From Cryptomeria japonica (Eukaryota; Streptophyta; Pinopsida; Cupressales; Cupressaceae), in the NCBI RefSeq assembly GCF_030272615.1, contig NC_081414.1:816458396-816522395 (forward strand): DNA of 64,000 nucleotides, given 5' to 3'. Under the pieces are notes generated by a model. It ran no database searches. It was not told where the DNA came from and saw only the letters and a program-made list of their open reading frames with translations. Position numbers and translations under genes: made by a program. This document shows, one piece after another, positions 10,088 through 21,348 of this stretch (the first letter of the stretch is position 1; every line of letters starts with the position of its first letter).

Positions 10088-11944
10088 ATGTCTGTTACTC
10101 ACTCTCAAAGAAACCAACAAAGTGAGACACACGCAGAGTCTAGTATGAATCGAAGGTTGTCAAATCCTTTTGAAGTTCCACACCTAGAAGAGACTGAAAT
10201 TTCTGAAGCGCTTCTTCAGGAATGTCAGGAAAACCCTTCATTCCAAAAGCTTGTAGAAAGGATTATGGAAAATGACAAAGAAAAATATTTGCTCATGCTC
10301 ACAAGTAAAGGCGTTAAACTTCCCGAATATTTAGACACAAACATCTTTAGAACCGGATCTCGACAATATGCATATCAAGAACAACAAAGAGAAGAAGAAA
10401 CTCGTAACCTTGAACAACACATACCTGAGCAACACATTCCAGAATAACGTATACCAGAAATGCGTATACCTGAGCTAGAAACTCCAGAGCAAAATATACC
10501 ATTTAACACACCTTTTCAGCTGAGAACTAATACAAGGGAAGAACTTTTCCCTCGACAAGACAATGTACCTTTGGCTGCCCTTACTCAACAAATTCAAATG
10601 TTACAAAGGCAAATACAGGACATGCAACAAGGGACAACAGTACGGTACTCTTTAAATGAAATCCGTCCTTATCCTTTTGACAAGAGATTGCACATGATCC
10701 CTTTTCCTCCAAACTCAGATGTGCCTAAATTTGACAAATACGATGGAAAAAGTGATCCCCGTGATCATGTCAGAGAATTTTGTACCATGAGTCTTGAGTT
10801 TGCTCATAATGACACCTATCTGATGAGGTTATTCCCAAGAAGCTTGAGAGGGCAAACAATGGAATGGTTATCTAAAATTACACCACCTGTCAGATCGTTT
10901 GATGAATTGGTTAACAAGTTCATAACCCAATACTCCTATAACATCCAACACGCCATAACCATGCTAGATGTTTGCAACACCAAACAAAAGAACAACGAAA
11001 CATTCATGATATTCCTTCAACGCTGGCGACGTATGGTATCTAGATATCCTTGAGATATTCCTGAAAAGGAGAAAATGGAAATCTTCATTGACAATTTGAA
11101 TGGTGAAATGAGTTACAGGCTAAAACTTCAATGCATACCATCTTTCGCTAAATTGATTGAAAATGGCATTCAAGTAGAGGAAGCATGTGTCAAAAAGGGA
11201 ACACTCAAATTCTATAAGGAAGGAACAAACTCATCAAACTACAATAACCAGAACAACAACAACTTAGACAAATCTCGATTTTGGACTCGAAACAAAAACG
11301 AAGGCAACAATGACTCACATGATCCCAAATCTAAGCAACCAGTGCTTACATTATCCGGGAATCCTCAAAATATGAAAAATCCTAAAAATGCTAATCCAAA
11401 TGCTAACACATATGCACCAAACACCGATCAAGGACAACTCAATACAAACAACACCACCGATACTCAAAGCAAAAACATGAATCCAGGACCTAACAATAAT
11501 TCACGCAACAACACGAACAATTTTCAAAAGCGTATCTTCACACCACTGGGGCAATCACTAGAATCAGCATTCAGAGAACTTCTGGCAAACAAAATTCTCT
11601 CCTTGCCTGCAATCAGCAACTATGAACCCCAAATCAAACCACCTCAGTGGAATGATTCACACTATTGTGATTTCCATCGTAACAAGGGTCATCAGACGAA
11701 CAATTGCATGAGATTGAAACACATTGTGCAAGACATGATTGATCGAGGTGACTTAACAGTAGATGGTCTCAAAACAAATGGTGATCACAGAGCCTTTAAA
11801 AATCCTCTTCCAAATTACAATAAAGATGGAGCTTCAACCTCGGATGATACATGGGGAGCTCATATCAACCATATCTACAACAACACTATAAATCACATAT
11901 CAGCTGAAGATCATCAAGTAAATGTCATCACCATCCGATCATGA
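10088..11944 (+). pseudogene. Element A gag (two stops, frameshift at end)
   Basis: Gag starts at ATG 10088 (MSVTHSQRNQQ; C starts MSIVTFSQRNKQ). Order: N-terminal region, Gln-rich coiled stretch near 10580-10640, gag domain (PFDKRLHMIPFPP, TYLMRLFPRSL, NTKQKNNETFMIFLQRW; 10670-11050), Asn-rich linker (11220-11520), and a zinc knuckle of the form CX2HX4HX4C (CDFHRNKGHQTNNC, about 11668-11710). In-frame stops at 10445-10447 (TAA) and 11051-11053 (TGA, Arg in the inferred ancestor). By comparison with C, a few codons are lost near 11925-11945, moving the reading frame into the next segment. Confidence 0.9.
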
Positions 11945-13311
11945 ATCTGTTAATGTGACAACCCAAACTCAGAAATATGTCTTAAAAGGACATACTGCAC
12001 CTACAACTACTACACCAAAAATCCAATATGACTTGGTTAGCCAACTACACAAAACTCAAGCTAAGATATCTATACTAGAATTGCTGAAACTATCACTAAA
12101 GCACAAAGACATATTGGAACAAGCGCTATTGGAAACCAATGTACCTCAAATTCTGGATACAGACAAATTTCAAACCATGGTTGCCCATATGACCGGACCT
12201 CATAACCTCACCTTCTCAGAGCATGACAATGCTTCCTTGAGTCATTCGCATAACACTCCTCTCCATATCGAAGTCATTGTTTGCAAACACCAAGTAAAAA
12301 GAGTCTTTATAGATGGAGGAGCCAGACTTAATATATGTACTTTAAAACTTATCCGTGCATTAGGCTTCTCAGAAGAGTCTATTGATCCTTGCAAGAAGAT
12401 TACCATAAAGGCATATGATGATGAGGAAAGGTCCTCTAAAGGAACCATGATGTTACCTATTCAAGTGGGACCAGTGCAAAAGGATACTATGTGTCAGGTC
12501 TTAGACATAGATCTCACCTACAATATTTTGTTAGGGCGACCCTGGATACATGAAATGCAAGCAATACCTTCTATGTATCACCAGTGTGTCAAATTTCCTT
12601 ATGACGGACAAGAAATCTCCATATCTGCTGATCACAATCTATTTCAACATTGCAACGCAATGGGGGCAGCCCAAGATAGTTTGGTTCCTCATAATAGAGA
12701 AAAGCAACGATCTTCAACATCAGATCTACAAACAGCAAAGCCCAACTCATTATCTGGAGATTTCAAGCAGCAAATGCAAATCAAAGACCAAGGTATGGGA
12801 GAATACTCTTTGGAGCCCCTATGTTTGGCCAAATTACCGACATCACCCAGATCTCATGGATTGCCTACTACATTAACACATCTGGTCACTCAGCCCATCA
12901 CTAAATTTGATGGTACCTTCATCCAATTGGGCACTCTAGTGCATGAATCAGAAGACAAGGATATTCTTAGCTGGTTATATAAAGATGAGGAAGAAGATAA
13001 CAGAGCAGCTGCTCTGAACATTGTTCTACCTACACACCTATATGGAAAATGATACTTAATCATGCAACAAATGGGATATGATGGTAAAGGACCTATTGGG
13101 AAACGTAAAGAAGGAGTCATTGAACCCATAGATCTTCCTTCACAGCCGAGTAGAGACAAAATAGGATTGGGTTGTAAGCTCACTTTCCTATTAAGAAAGC
13201 CACCCCGCATAACTGCAAAACCTCAATGGAAAGTAAAGAAGAAGTACAAAGAAGAATCCTGGCAGGAAGCACTCTTTGAATCAGCAGAAACAATCCGCAA
13301 GGCATGGGAAC
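11945..13311 (+). pseudogene. Element A protease and G-patch-like segment, cut by B
   Basis: Continues gag in a shifted frame. Aspartic protease: catalytic loop VFIDGGARLNI at about 12304 (DGG is usual for plant gypsy proteases) and NILLGRPWIHEM at about 12523. A stop at 13050-13052 is followed in frame by LIMQQMGYDGKGPIGKRKEG (13062-13121), which has the spacing of a G-patch as found after the protease in some retroelements. The frame runs on until the B insertion at 13311/13312; rejoining the sides of B keeps the frame, giving an acidic/basic linker homologous to C. Confidence 0.85.
13307..13311. repeat. Target-site duplication of B, left copy
   Basis: GGAAC; right copy GGAAT at 24657-24661. 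The single difference is C-to-T at a CpG. Confidence 0.9.
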
Positions 13312-14106
13312 TGTATATGGTGAAAATGGATAACAATAATAACAATATTGAAAAGCTAAATGAATCCAACCACAAAGCCCTAGCCTAACAACAACAAAGA
13401 TCCACCATAACATATGAAGATTACCTAAGACAATGCAAATCAAACAAAATCACAAAGATTATACCATCACATGTCCAATAGGGTTTGGATCTCCATTCTT
13501 CCTATCTCCATTGATCTTGCTTGATATATTTGCTCTCAGATTTTATGTGCACAAGAGCTCAACAAAGAACGGAATGTGGTTGCTAGTAGGATCGTAGTGT
13601 AGTCAAGTGCATAAAAGATGATTAGAATGCATAAAACGATTAGGATGAATGATTAGGGTTTGATAATGAAGGAAGCATCTCCTTATATAGAAGACACTAT
13701 ATGAAATGGAGGGATAAGATTGAGAGGTGTAAAAGGAGGTCGGCTATGATTAGAGGGTAGGTAAAAGAAATAATAAAATAATGAAAGGGGTAGGTAGTGT
13801 ATGAATTAAGAGATGAATGACATGTGTCATGGGTAGAAAAAGGTTAATGAATTAATTAAATAAATAAAGATTTATTTAATTAATAGAAGAAGTAGGATAA
13901 TTAAATAAATAAAAATATTTATTTAATTTAGGAAAAGGATAATTTAAATAAATAAATATATTTATTTAAATGAGAAATAAGGTTAGAAGAGGAAAAATGA
14001 ATTAATTAAATAAATACAGATTTATTTAATTAATAAAAGAATTAAGCTTAGATAATTAAATAAATAATATTTATTTAATTAGACATGACAATTTTGGGTG
14101 TCTACA
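13312..14106 (-). repeat. Element B 3' LTR (795 bp)
   Basis: TGTATATGG to GTGTCTACA in plus orientation; TATA box on the minus strand near 13682-13689. Confidence 0.95.
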
Positions 14107-14120
14107 TTTTGCCCCTCTTT
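14107..14120 (-). promoter_or_regulatory. Element B polypurine tract
   Basis: AAAGAGGGGCAAAA on the minus strand, touching the LTR. The same sequence is used by A (33702-33715) and E (49507-49520). Confidence 0.9.
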
Positions 14121-14349
14121 GAGACAATGCGACTTGTCGCGTTGTTTCAAAGAAGATAAAATGAACTGATATAAATTTGCCACAAGATGGGAATGATATG
14201 CCCCCTCGAGAGATTGGATGAAAATGTTTGAAAAGATTGCAGACAATCTCTCGATAAGAAAGACAGGATAGAATGGACTAGCCGGATAAAGTGACAAAGT
14301 CACGGGATAATGAAGACTGACTCGGGAGGCGAGGGCTAGGGCTAGGGTA

Positions 14350-14360
14350 GTCTATAAGAT
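14350..14360 (+). promoter_or_regulatory. TATA-like box before antisense PMD exon 1 (B)
   Basis: GTCTATAAGATAG on the plus strand about 100 bp before the exon 1 ATG. The same box is at 49751-49760 in E, about 90 bp before its ATG. Confidence 0.5.
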
Positions 14361-14451
14361 AGACCACGAGGGAAAATACATCCTCACTGTCATCTACACA
14401 TCCAAGAGATTAAAGTGCAGAGAGAGAAAAGAGCAACAACAGTCAGCAGCG

Positions 14452-14517
14452 ATGGCTTTTGTTCACAGATTCGACCGTGTTCGCCGATTCTAGAGGCCAG
14501 CGGAGGTAGGAGAGCCG
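14452..14517 (+). pseudogene. Antisense PMD gene, exon 1 (B copy)
   Basis: ATG followed by 22 codons ending exactly at a GTGAGT donor (14518). E has the same 22-codon exon with GTAAGT, and A has a related 25-codon exon, all ending in phase 0. Conserved residues are the FDxVRxxxRP core. One in-frame TAG where E has CAG. Confidence 0.6.
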
Positions 14518-14649
14518 GTGAGTACCACAAAACTTCCTCATACTTTGATGCATTTATTGTTGTCATTAATGCATACTAGGTAATGTAATAAATGTGCATT
14601 TATGTCAGGAAAGCGCGTTTGTGTCCAAAAATGTGAATTTTTGTCTTCT

Positions 14650-14760
14650 AGGTCAAATCGGCAGTTCTATGATGAACATACGCTATCGATTGGATATGCT
14701 GCTGAGAGGATACACTCAAGCAGGTCCTCTAGGGAAGACTAGGATAGATCAAGGCACTTT
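14650..14760 (+). other. Conserved block inside PMD intron (B)
   Basis: Homologous to 50275-50445 in E. One frame reads YRLDMLLRGYTQAGPLGKTR, preceded by an AG (TTCTAG). It may be a short alternative exon or a repeat unit; in E the block is duplicated in diverged form. Confidence 0.35.
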
Positions 14761-14762
14761 GT

Positions 14763-15075
14763 GATGAACAGTGAGTACCAAAATAGAGTACTTTGTGATG
14801 AACAGGGAGTACTAAAATATGAGCATCACTTTGTGATGAACAGGGAGTGCAAATGTGAGCAGCACTTTGTGATGAACAGGGAGTGCAACACACGTAGTAC
14901 TTTGTGATGAATAGGGAGTACCACTAGGATAATCAGCAACACTTTGTGATGAACAGTGAGTGTCACTAGGATAGATAGCAACACTTTGTGATGAATAGTG
15001 AGTGTCACTAGGATAGAATGCCATATGCACTTAGATAAAAAGTAGCATTTTGTGATGAACAATGAATGCCACGAT
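14763..15075 (+). repeat. Tandem repeat, about 41 bp unit, in PMD intron (B)
   Basis: Eight units with core ACTTTGTGATGAACAGGGAG, separated by short variable parts; unit length about 40-42 bp. Not present in A or E. Confidence 0.85.
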
Positions 15076-15105
15076 GACTAACATGATTGATTTGTTTGAC
15101 TGCAG

Positions 15106-15570
15106 GAGTATTTGCCTATGTTGGAGTCACAGGAGAGATTCCCATCGACTCAGAGGTTGCAACTTGAGTTGACAACCGAGGACCGAGCTGCGATTGAGGT
15201 TATGGGTCTGTGACATATTCTGTATGTGCCTGAGTTTCGGGCGAACATGGGACTGCTGACTACACTGGCGGAGAGATGGCACTCTGAGACTTGCACATTC
15301 CATTTGCTGATGGGGGAGATGACAGTCACCCTGGAGGATGTATACAAGATTATGCGGATACCAATTGATGGGGAGCTGATTTTGTACGATCGAGATGGAG
15401 ATAGGGATGCCCTTAGACGAGTGTTCTAGGATCCGGGATTGGAGATGAGGGTGGGACAAGTGGCATGGGATACCATGACATGGACAGGATTAGCACTACC
15501 AACAGTGTTGGCAGGAGTTATCAGTGGGTTCCTTTGTATCAGTTTTGTACCATTTTGTATGATGATGTAG
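15106..15570 (+). pseudogene. Antisense PMD gene, exon 2, truncated (B copy)
   Basis: Begins at an acceptor (TTTGACTGCAG|GAG) in the same phase as in A. Landmarks: LTTLAERWHSETCTFHL, GEMTVTLEDVYKIMRIPIDG, LPTVLAGVISGF. These align with the A copy (LLTALAERWHSDTNTFHF, GEMTVTPEDCYRILHIP, LPSVLAGFIGGF). Stops replace Arg after VMGL and another codon after RRVF. Homology to A ends near 15545; the second half of the domain and the coiled-coil tail are missing. Confidence 0.75.
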
Positions 15571-17243
15571 ACACCTGCGGGTGATTGTAGCCATATGATT
15601 TTGACATCATTGTATCATGACACTTTATATATATATGAGATGATTCATCTTTGCGGCAGCTATATGCATGCGTACCTATGTGATGTATGTTTCTATGTGA
15701 TGCTTATGATATGGATGCAAATATGTATATGATGCAATGCAATATATATATTTTTGTTCTTTTATGTTTTATATGTTATGCCAATGCAAATGTGAATGTA
15801 TGAAATGCAGATGAATATGATAATGTAGATGTAAATTGTGCTAACGGGTGTTGTGTGCAGGATGCGATGTAATTGTGATATCTATATGTATGTATGAAAT
15901 GCTTATATGTGGTAATGTAGGTGCAACTACATGAAATGCAAATGTTTTTGGTGTGTCATTATACTCAGTCATGTGATAGCAGGCTACGCGAACTCAAGAA
16001 GGATGATGGAAGTCAATCAAGAAAGGGGGATGAAAGACAGAAGATATGAAAGTGAAAGAGCTTCTTGTACGTTATCATCATTGAGCTTTACTATGGCAAG
16101 TAGGTTATGACAATCGAGGCATATGTTCGACCCAGAAAGTCATTGTACCTATTTGCATGGAGATAAGACAGTCACAAACAAGGAATGCCCCAGTTCACAC
16201 TAGACTCACAGTGTCCTCATATCCTTGGACAAGTCATAGCATTATTAAGAGACAATCTATAGACAACAAATACAAATAGGTGACGATACCCCATCCTCGC
16301 CTTTCTAGTCAAAGACATCCTGGAGATAGAATCTCTAGTCAAAGACATCCCGGAAAAGCTAAAAGACATGTCACAAAAAAAAAAAAAAAGATGAAATCAA
16401 AAGAAAACCAAGACTTGACACCAACATCCACTGTAGTCCTCAAGTTTAGTATCTCTTGTCACTTGTATAAGTCTTATTTGATTGTGGTCACAATGTTTAC
16501 TTTCACAGAAAGGATAGATAGCACTGTACCATAATGTTGTCTGAGTCTGTTGAAAGATTTGATTTGTTGAAGCCCATTGTTGCTGCTGTGTCTCATCTAA
16601 AACTGACTAAATCCATGAAACTGATACTTTATTGCGGAGAAGATGAAACTTTATTGTGGATCTGTGATGCAAATGTTTCTTTATTGCGGATTGTGCGCGA
16701 ATAGACTGAAGGAAGCTGGAAGAAACTGTACTCCTTGAAACATGTGATGTTCTCAGTTCCACACCCATCACTAGACATAGGATTTGCCTTAGCCACAGAT
16801 AGGATCTGATTTATTATGGATGGAAAGGGAGGTGAAAAGGGAGGTTTATTATGAATGGCTTACCAATCTTGGGTAGATCAATAACAAGCCATGATGGGAA
16901 TGGGTAAGTTTATTATGAATGAATAGGTTGTGAGTGTGTGCAAAGTGAAAGGATGAAAGTGAATCTTGAAGGAGGGAGGAGCAATGTCTCTACACATGGC
17001 GTTGGTGACCCAGTTTTCACCATGGTACTTGCCCAGGGCGCCACCGAAGTGGTTTTCACTGTTGGACGAAATTATTTTTCTTTACTTTTTTCGATTTTTT
17101 CAATGTTTTTTTTTTTTTGTGTCACAAGGCGCCTGTTTGCCAGGTTTTCACCAAGTAACGATTTTTTTTGTTTTATAATTTTTTTTTGTATTTTTGAATT
17201 TTTTGATTTTTTTGTATTTTTTGAATTAGGATACTCTGAAGAG
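15571..17243. other. Element B 3' region, no gene seen
   Basis: AT-rich sequence between the PMD remnant and the end of the fusion ORF. It has a few short direct repeats (TCTAGTCAAAGACATCC twice near 16306-16350, TTTATTGYGGA three times near 16628-16690), ATG/TAT-rich low complexity (15690-15950) and T homopolymers (17080-17215). No coding frame is supported on either strand. Confidence 0.6.
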
Positions 17244-18650
17244 CTATGTGTAAAACCTGCAAAGGTGCATGCTGTTGATAGGATCCTCCAAAGGTTCACC
17301 TTCTGTAGTTGAGAGCTGATATGCCCCAGATCCATATGCTATTGTAATGATGTAAGGACCAAGCCAATTTGGTTTGAACTTGCCCTTCTTCTCTCTGTCT
17401 TGCTGATTTTTGGGATTTTCTCTGAGAACCAAATCACCTACCTCAAATGTGCGAGGCTTTACCTTGTGATTGTAGTTGCATTGTTCCTTGACTGAATGAT
17501 GTGTAGCTTGATTGAATGTCTTCCTCGATGAAGGAACTGAGATAGAATTACTAGTGTGTGGACTACGCATGCCCGTATGCGTGTCACCTGAAGAAGTTTG
17601 GGCATCCCTGATAACAAAGTCCTTCAAGGTAGCTCCATTAAAGGTCCATAATGTATCGCCAAAAGGGGATGGATGTGTGGAACAAGTGGATGAGTTATGA
17701 AGGCTTATGATTGTGAAAAGAAGTGAAAGTAGGATAGCATGATGGAGACTTAGGATCAACAAGTATGATTTTTGACTTGAAATTTTAGAACTTTTGCCTC
17801 CAGTTATTTTGATATTAGGGGAGATCAACTCTTCTTCTTTTTGCTTCATAGGATTTTTATCCTTGACTTTGATTTTTGCAGAGTCCAATAGCTTTTGATT
17901 TTGATTTTGGCTAAAGGACTTTTCTTTATTATTAACTTTTAGATTTTTCTTTTCAACGCTTGATTTTTGATCCCCAATTAGTAAGGGCTTTTGTGATTCT
18001 TGTTGATCCAAGTCTGGGAGAGGAGTGGAAATGGAATGAGCAGATGATATGGTAAAGCTATGTGAGTTATCAAGAGGGCTGGCAATACGCTCAATAGATT
18101 CTTTGTTGGAACCACTCTTAGGAGTATTGATATCAAGAGTTGCTTGCACCACTAGAGGAGATTTGCATTCAGACTTAGTAGCCACAACACTAGGTGGTTC
18201 ACATCCAATTCCTTGGCATTGCAAATTTTTTGTAGGTTGTTCCTGTCGACTGAATACCTTGGGAGATAGTGGGAGTTGATCAACATGAAAGATATACTCA
18301 CCACATCCCATGTCTTTAATCTGTAACTTTTCTTTTAGCTTTGTTTGCTTTGATGTAGAAGCTTTTAAGGATTCTGGATCCACATATGCTGAAGATGGAA
18401 CAACTTCTCGATTAGCTGGAATTGTTATTTCTGATCTAGGTCGCAGATTGTTGCAATATATGAATGGATTTGGATCCACTTTGACGGTCACTTCAACTCC
18501 ATTGTGTGGAAACTTGATACATCGATGATATGTAGATGGGACTGCCCTCATTTCATGAATCCAAGGACGTCCTAGCAATATGTTGTATGTGAGATCAAGG
18601 TCTAGGACTTGACAAATCACATCTTTTGTAACTGGCCCAACTCTAAGAGC
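17244..18650 (-). pseudogene. Element B protease-to-integrase-tail fusion ORF
   Basis: Open for about 465 codons. It starts in the second half of the protease (VGPVTKDVICQVLDLDLTYN, NILLGRPWIHEM), runs through a Lys/Ser-rich linker also found in E, then a hydrophobic segment of about 20 residues (YLLILSLHHAILLSLLFTII, about 17700-17760), and ends with the integrase C-terminal module (GDLVLRENP, KFKPNWLGPYIITIAYGSGAYQ) that matches the last 60 residues of A integrase. Relative to E about a dozen bases are lost near 18645, putting the first protease half in another frame. The hydrophobic piece looks like a membrane or signal segment; it may be chance coding of non-pol sequence at the deletion join. 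Confidence 0.75.
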
Positions 18651-19128
18651 CCTTGGATGAACGCTCTTCATCGTCATATGCCTTGATGGTGATTTTGTTT
18701 GTAGAATTCACAGCTTTATTAGAATATCCCAATTGTTTAATTGTGCTCAATGTACAAATGTTTAGACTTGCTCCTCCATCTATCAGGACTCATTTGATTC
18801 TATGTTTGTGTATGAAGGCTTCAATGTGTAATGGTGCATTATGTGGCTGACTTACGGAGGTGTCATCGACTTCTGTGAATGTAAGGGAGTGTGGAATGGA
18901 AAGGTATCCCACCATGGCTTGAAACTGATCCACATTCAGATCAATAGGAACGACGGTGTCTCTCAAGATTTTGTCAAGAATAGCTTTATGTACGGGGGAT
19001 ATGCGTAAGAGCTCAAGGATTGAGATAAGCGTGGGTGTCTTCCCTAATTGTTCTACAAGATCGTACTCAGGCTTGGTTGATGAGGAAGCACTGTTTTTAG
19101 TTGGAGCACCTTGCAAAGTGAATTTACT
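18651..19128 (-). pseudogene. Element B protease, first half
   Basis: PEYDLVEQLGKTPTLISILE, the helical segment before the protease, then RIK, a TGA, then VLIDGGASLNICTL (catalytic loop, near 18765-18790) and ITIKAYDDEERSSKG. Two TGA codons (at the gag boundary, 19126-19128, and just before VLIDGG) are at the same places in E. Same frame as gag. Confidence 0.8.
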
Positions 19129-21348
19129 TCAGCGAGTTGTAACATGACATTCAGAGGTAGGTTCGGAAGAAGATCCAATACCTTTTAGGACAATCTTGGG
19201 TCTGTAAGTAGAATTCTCGGATGCTTTGTCCTTGATGATAATAGTAGAGACGTAATTGTCCATCGATATGTGATTGATAGTTGAATCATAGTTATAGGAT
19301 GCTTTGGTATAGTTGGTTTGGTCATTTGTGGCTTTAGCTTTTCCCTTGTCATGTTTTGGGAATGGTTCCTTAAACATCTTGTGTTCTTGATTGGAGGAAT
19401 GTCCCTCAATCTCAATGTCACCTCTATCAATGAGATCTTGTATGATGTTCTTCAGTTGATTACAATTTCCTGTCTTATGACCCTTGCTCTTATGAAATTC
19501 ACAATACTCATCATCATTCCACCAATTTGGTTTGACCTTTGGTTCATATGGCGGGAAATCTGGAATTGTGATCACCTTGTTTGCCACTAACTTCTTGAAA
19601 ACTGACTCAAGTGGTTCTCCCAAAGGGGTATACTTCCTTCGTGATCTAGAAGTTGTTTGAGTATTCACTTGATTGTTTGTAGAACTTGATCCAGAAAAAA
19701 TGAATTTGGGTCGCACTGTGTTGGCATCAACAACACCATCATTGACTGTGTTCTTGTTTTTATTCCAAAATCTTGGCTTGTCTTTTCCTTTAAAGTCATC
19801 TTTGTTTTCCTTGAATATTTTAATGACTCCTTGTTCAATTAGGACCTTTTCTATCGCTAAGCCTTTTTCAATAACGTCCTTGAAGGTAGACAAACAAGCT
19901 TTCCTTAAGTCATAGCCAATGTCTTTGTTAACATTTTGTGTGAACATCTATACCATTTGTTTTTGTGAAATTTCACAAGAGCATCTGCTAGCTAGATTTC
20001 TCCATCTTTGTAAGAATGATGCAAAAAATTCTCCCTCTTTTTGCTTGGTGTTGCACAAAGTAGTGACTGATATGTCTGTCTCTATGTTGTAGGAGAAATG
20101 TTGGATAAATGCCTTTGCTAAGTCACCCCATGACTTAATACCAGGTGGGAGTTGGGAGAACCATTCCATAGCTTGATCACCTAGGCTTTGTGGGAATAAT
20201 CTCATCAAATATGTCTCTTCTGCTGCTACCTCAATGCAAGCTGTGAAAAACTATCTTATGTGTGCCTTAGGATCCCCTTTTCCTCTATACTTATCAAATT
20301 TAGGCGTGAGAAAGTGTGTAGGAAAAGGAGGCATTGGAATGCTCTTGTCAAATGGATAAGGACATATGTCTCTCATTGTGTATGTTGGCTTTGGTGTATT
20401 TATGTCCTCCATTTTCTTTTGTAAGTCCCTGATTTGTTTCTCCAAATTGCTCTTAGGTGGAGATCGACTTCTTGGACCATACCCCATGCTTGAGGCACCA
20501 ATTGGAGGAGGAGCATGTTGCATATATGGATGATATTGATCATACACATGTTCATATGGAGGAGGTCTGTAATGACGCTGCGTATATGGACCACTTGGTA
20601 TAGATTCATGTTGAGGAATGCCATATCTATTTTGTCCATGTATACCATACTCTACAAGCATGTCATGTTCTAATGCGTTGCCCCCAAATTTGACACGGGG
20701 TTTCCTTGTGTCCAAATTTTGAGCATGCCTTTGAATATCCAATTGCTGTGGTGGTTGATCCTTAGCATTGATATGTGATTGAGCATATTTCTTTGCATAA
20801 GACTTCCATAATGGTCTATGAAGGTAAGTATCATATGTTTGACCATGTGTATGTGGGACCTCTGGTTTTTGAAGCAAAGCTGATAGTGATTCAGGTACCA
20901 TGTGTGGTCCTCTATTTCCTCCACTATTAGGTCTCCTTTGATCCATATTGGAGTGCGGTTGTTGCAAAGGTCGATTTTCCATTATTTGAGACATGTCAAA
21001 ATCATGAGGTATCTTGGCTCCACTTTGTGCCATCATTTGTAAGAAGTATTGTCTATCCCTCCTCATTATTTCCTCAACCAATTGATTGAAATGGGGATTC
21101 ATAATGGATTCTTCCACATCTGCTGAATGTACTGAAAAGTTGTCCACATTGTCATTTTGTGTAGCATTGTTGTTTATAGTGTCCATGTTCTCAACATTTG
21201 GAATGTTTCTATAGGCATCCATGTCAGGTAATGTAGTATGATCAGAATTGAAAAAGATATCATTGTCATACTCATAAGAACTCATGTTTGCGGACTCTTG
21301 AGCCTCTTTAGTTTCTCTCCTAGATTTTTGAAGACAGGTTTCAACCAT
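19129..21348 (-). pseudogene. Element B gag (two internal stops)
   Basis: Same protein as D gag: ATG at 21346-21348, Asp/Asn-rich start, His/Pro/Tyr-rich linker, gag domain (PFPTHFLTPKFDKYRGKGDP; RLFPQSLGDQAMEWF; NTKQKEGEFFASFLQRW), and zinc knuckle CX2HX4HX4C (CEFHKSKGHKTGNC, about 19465-19510). Stops after residue 365 (20248-20250 region) and at 19948. One frame throughout. About 90% identical to D by eye. Confidence 0.9.

Noticed and set aside
10088-13388. A cellular gene with Asn-rich and G-patch domains
   Set aside because: Gag, zinc knuckle, protease and LTR context show a retrotransposon polyprotein.
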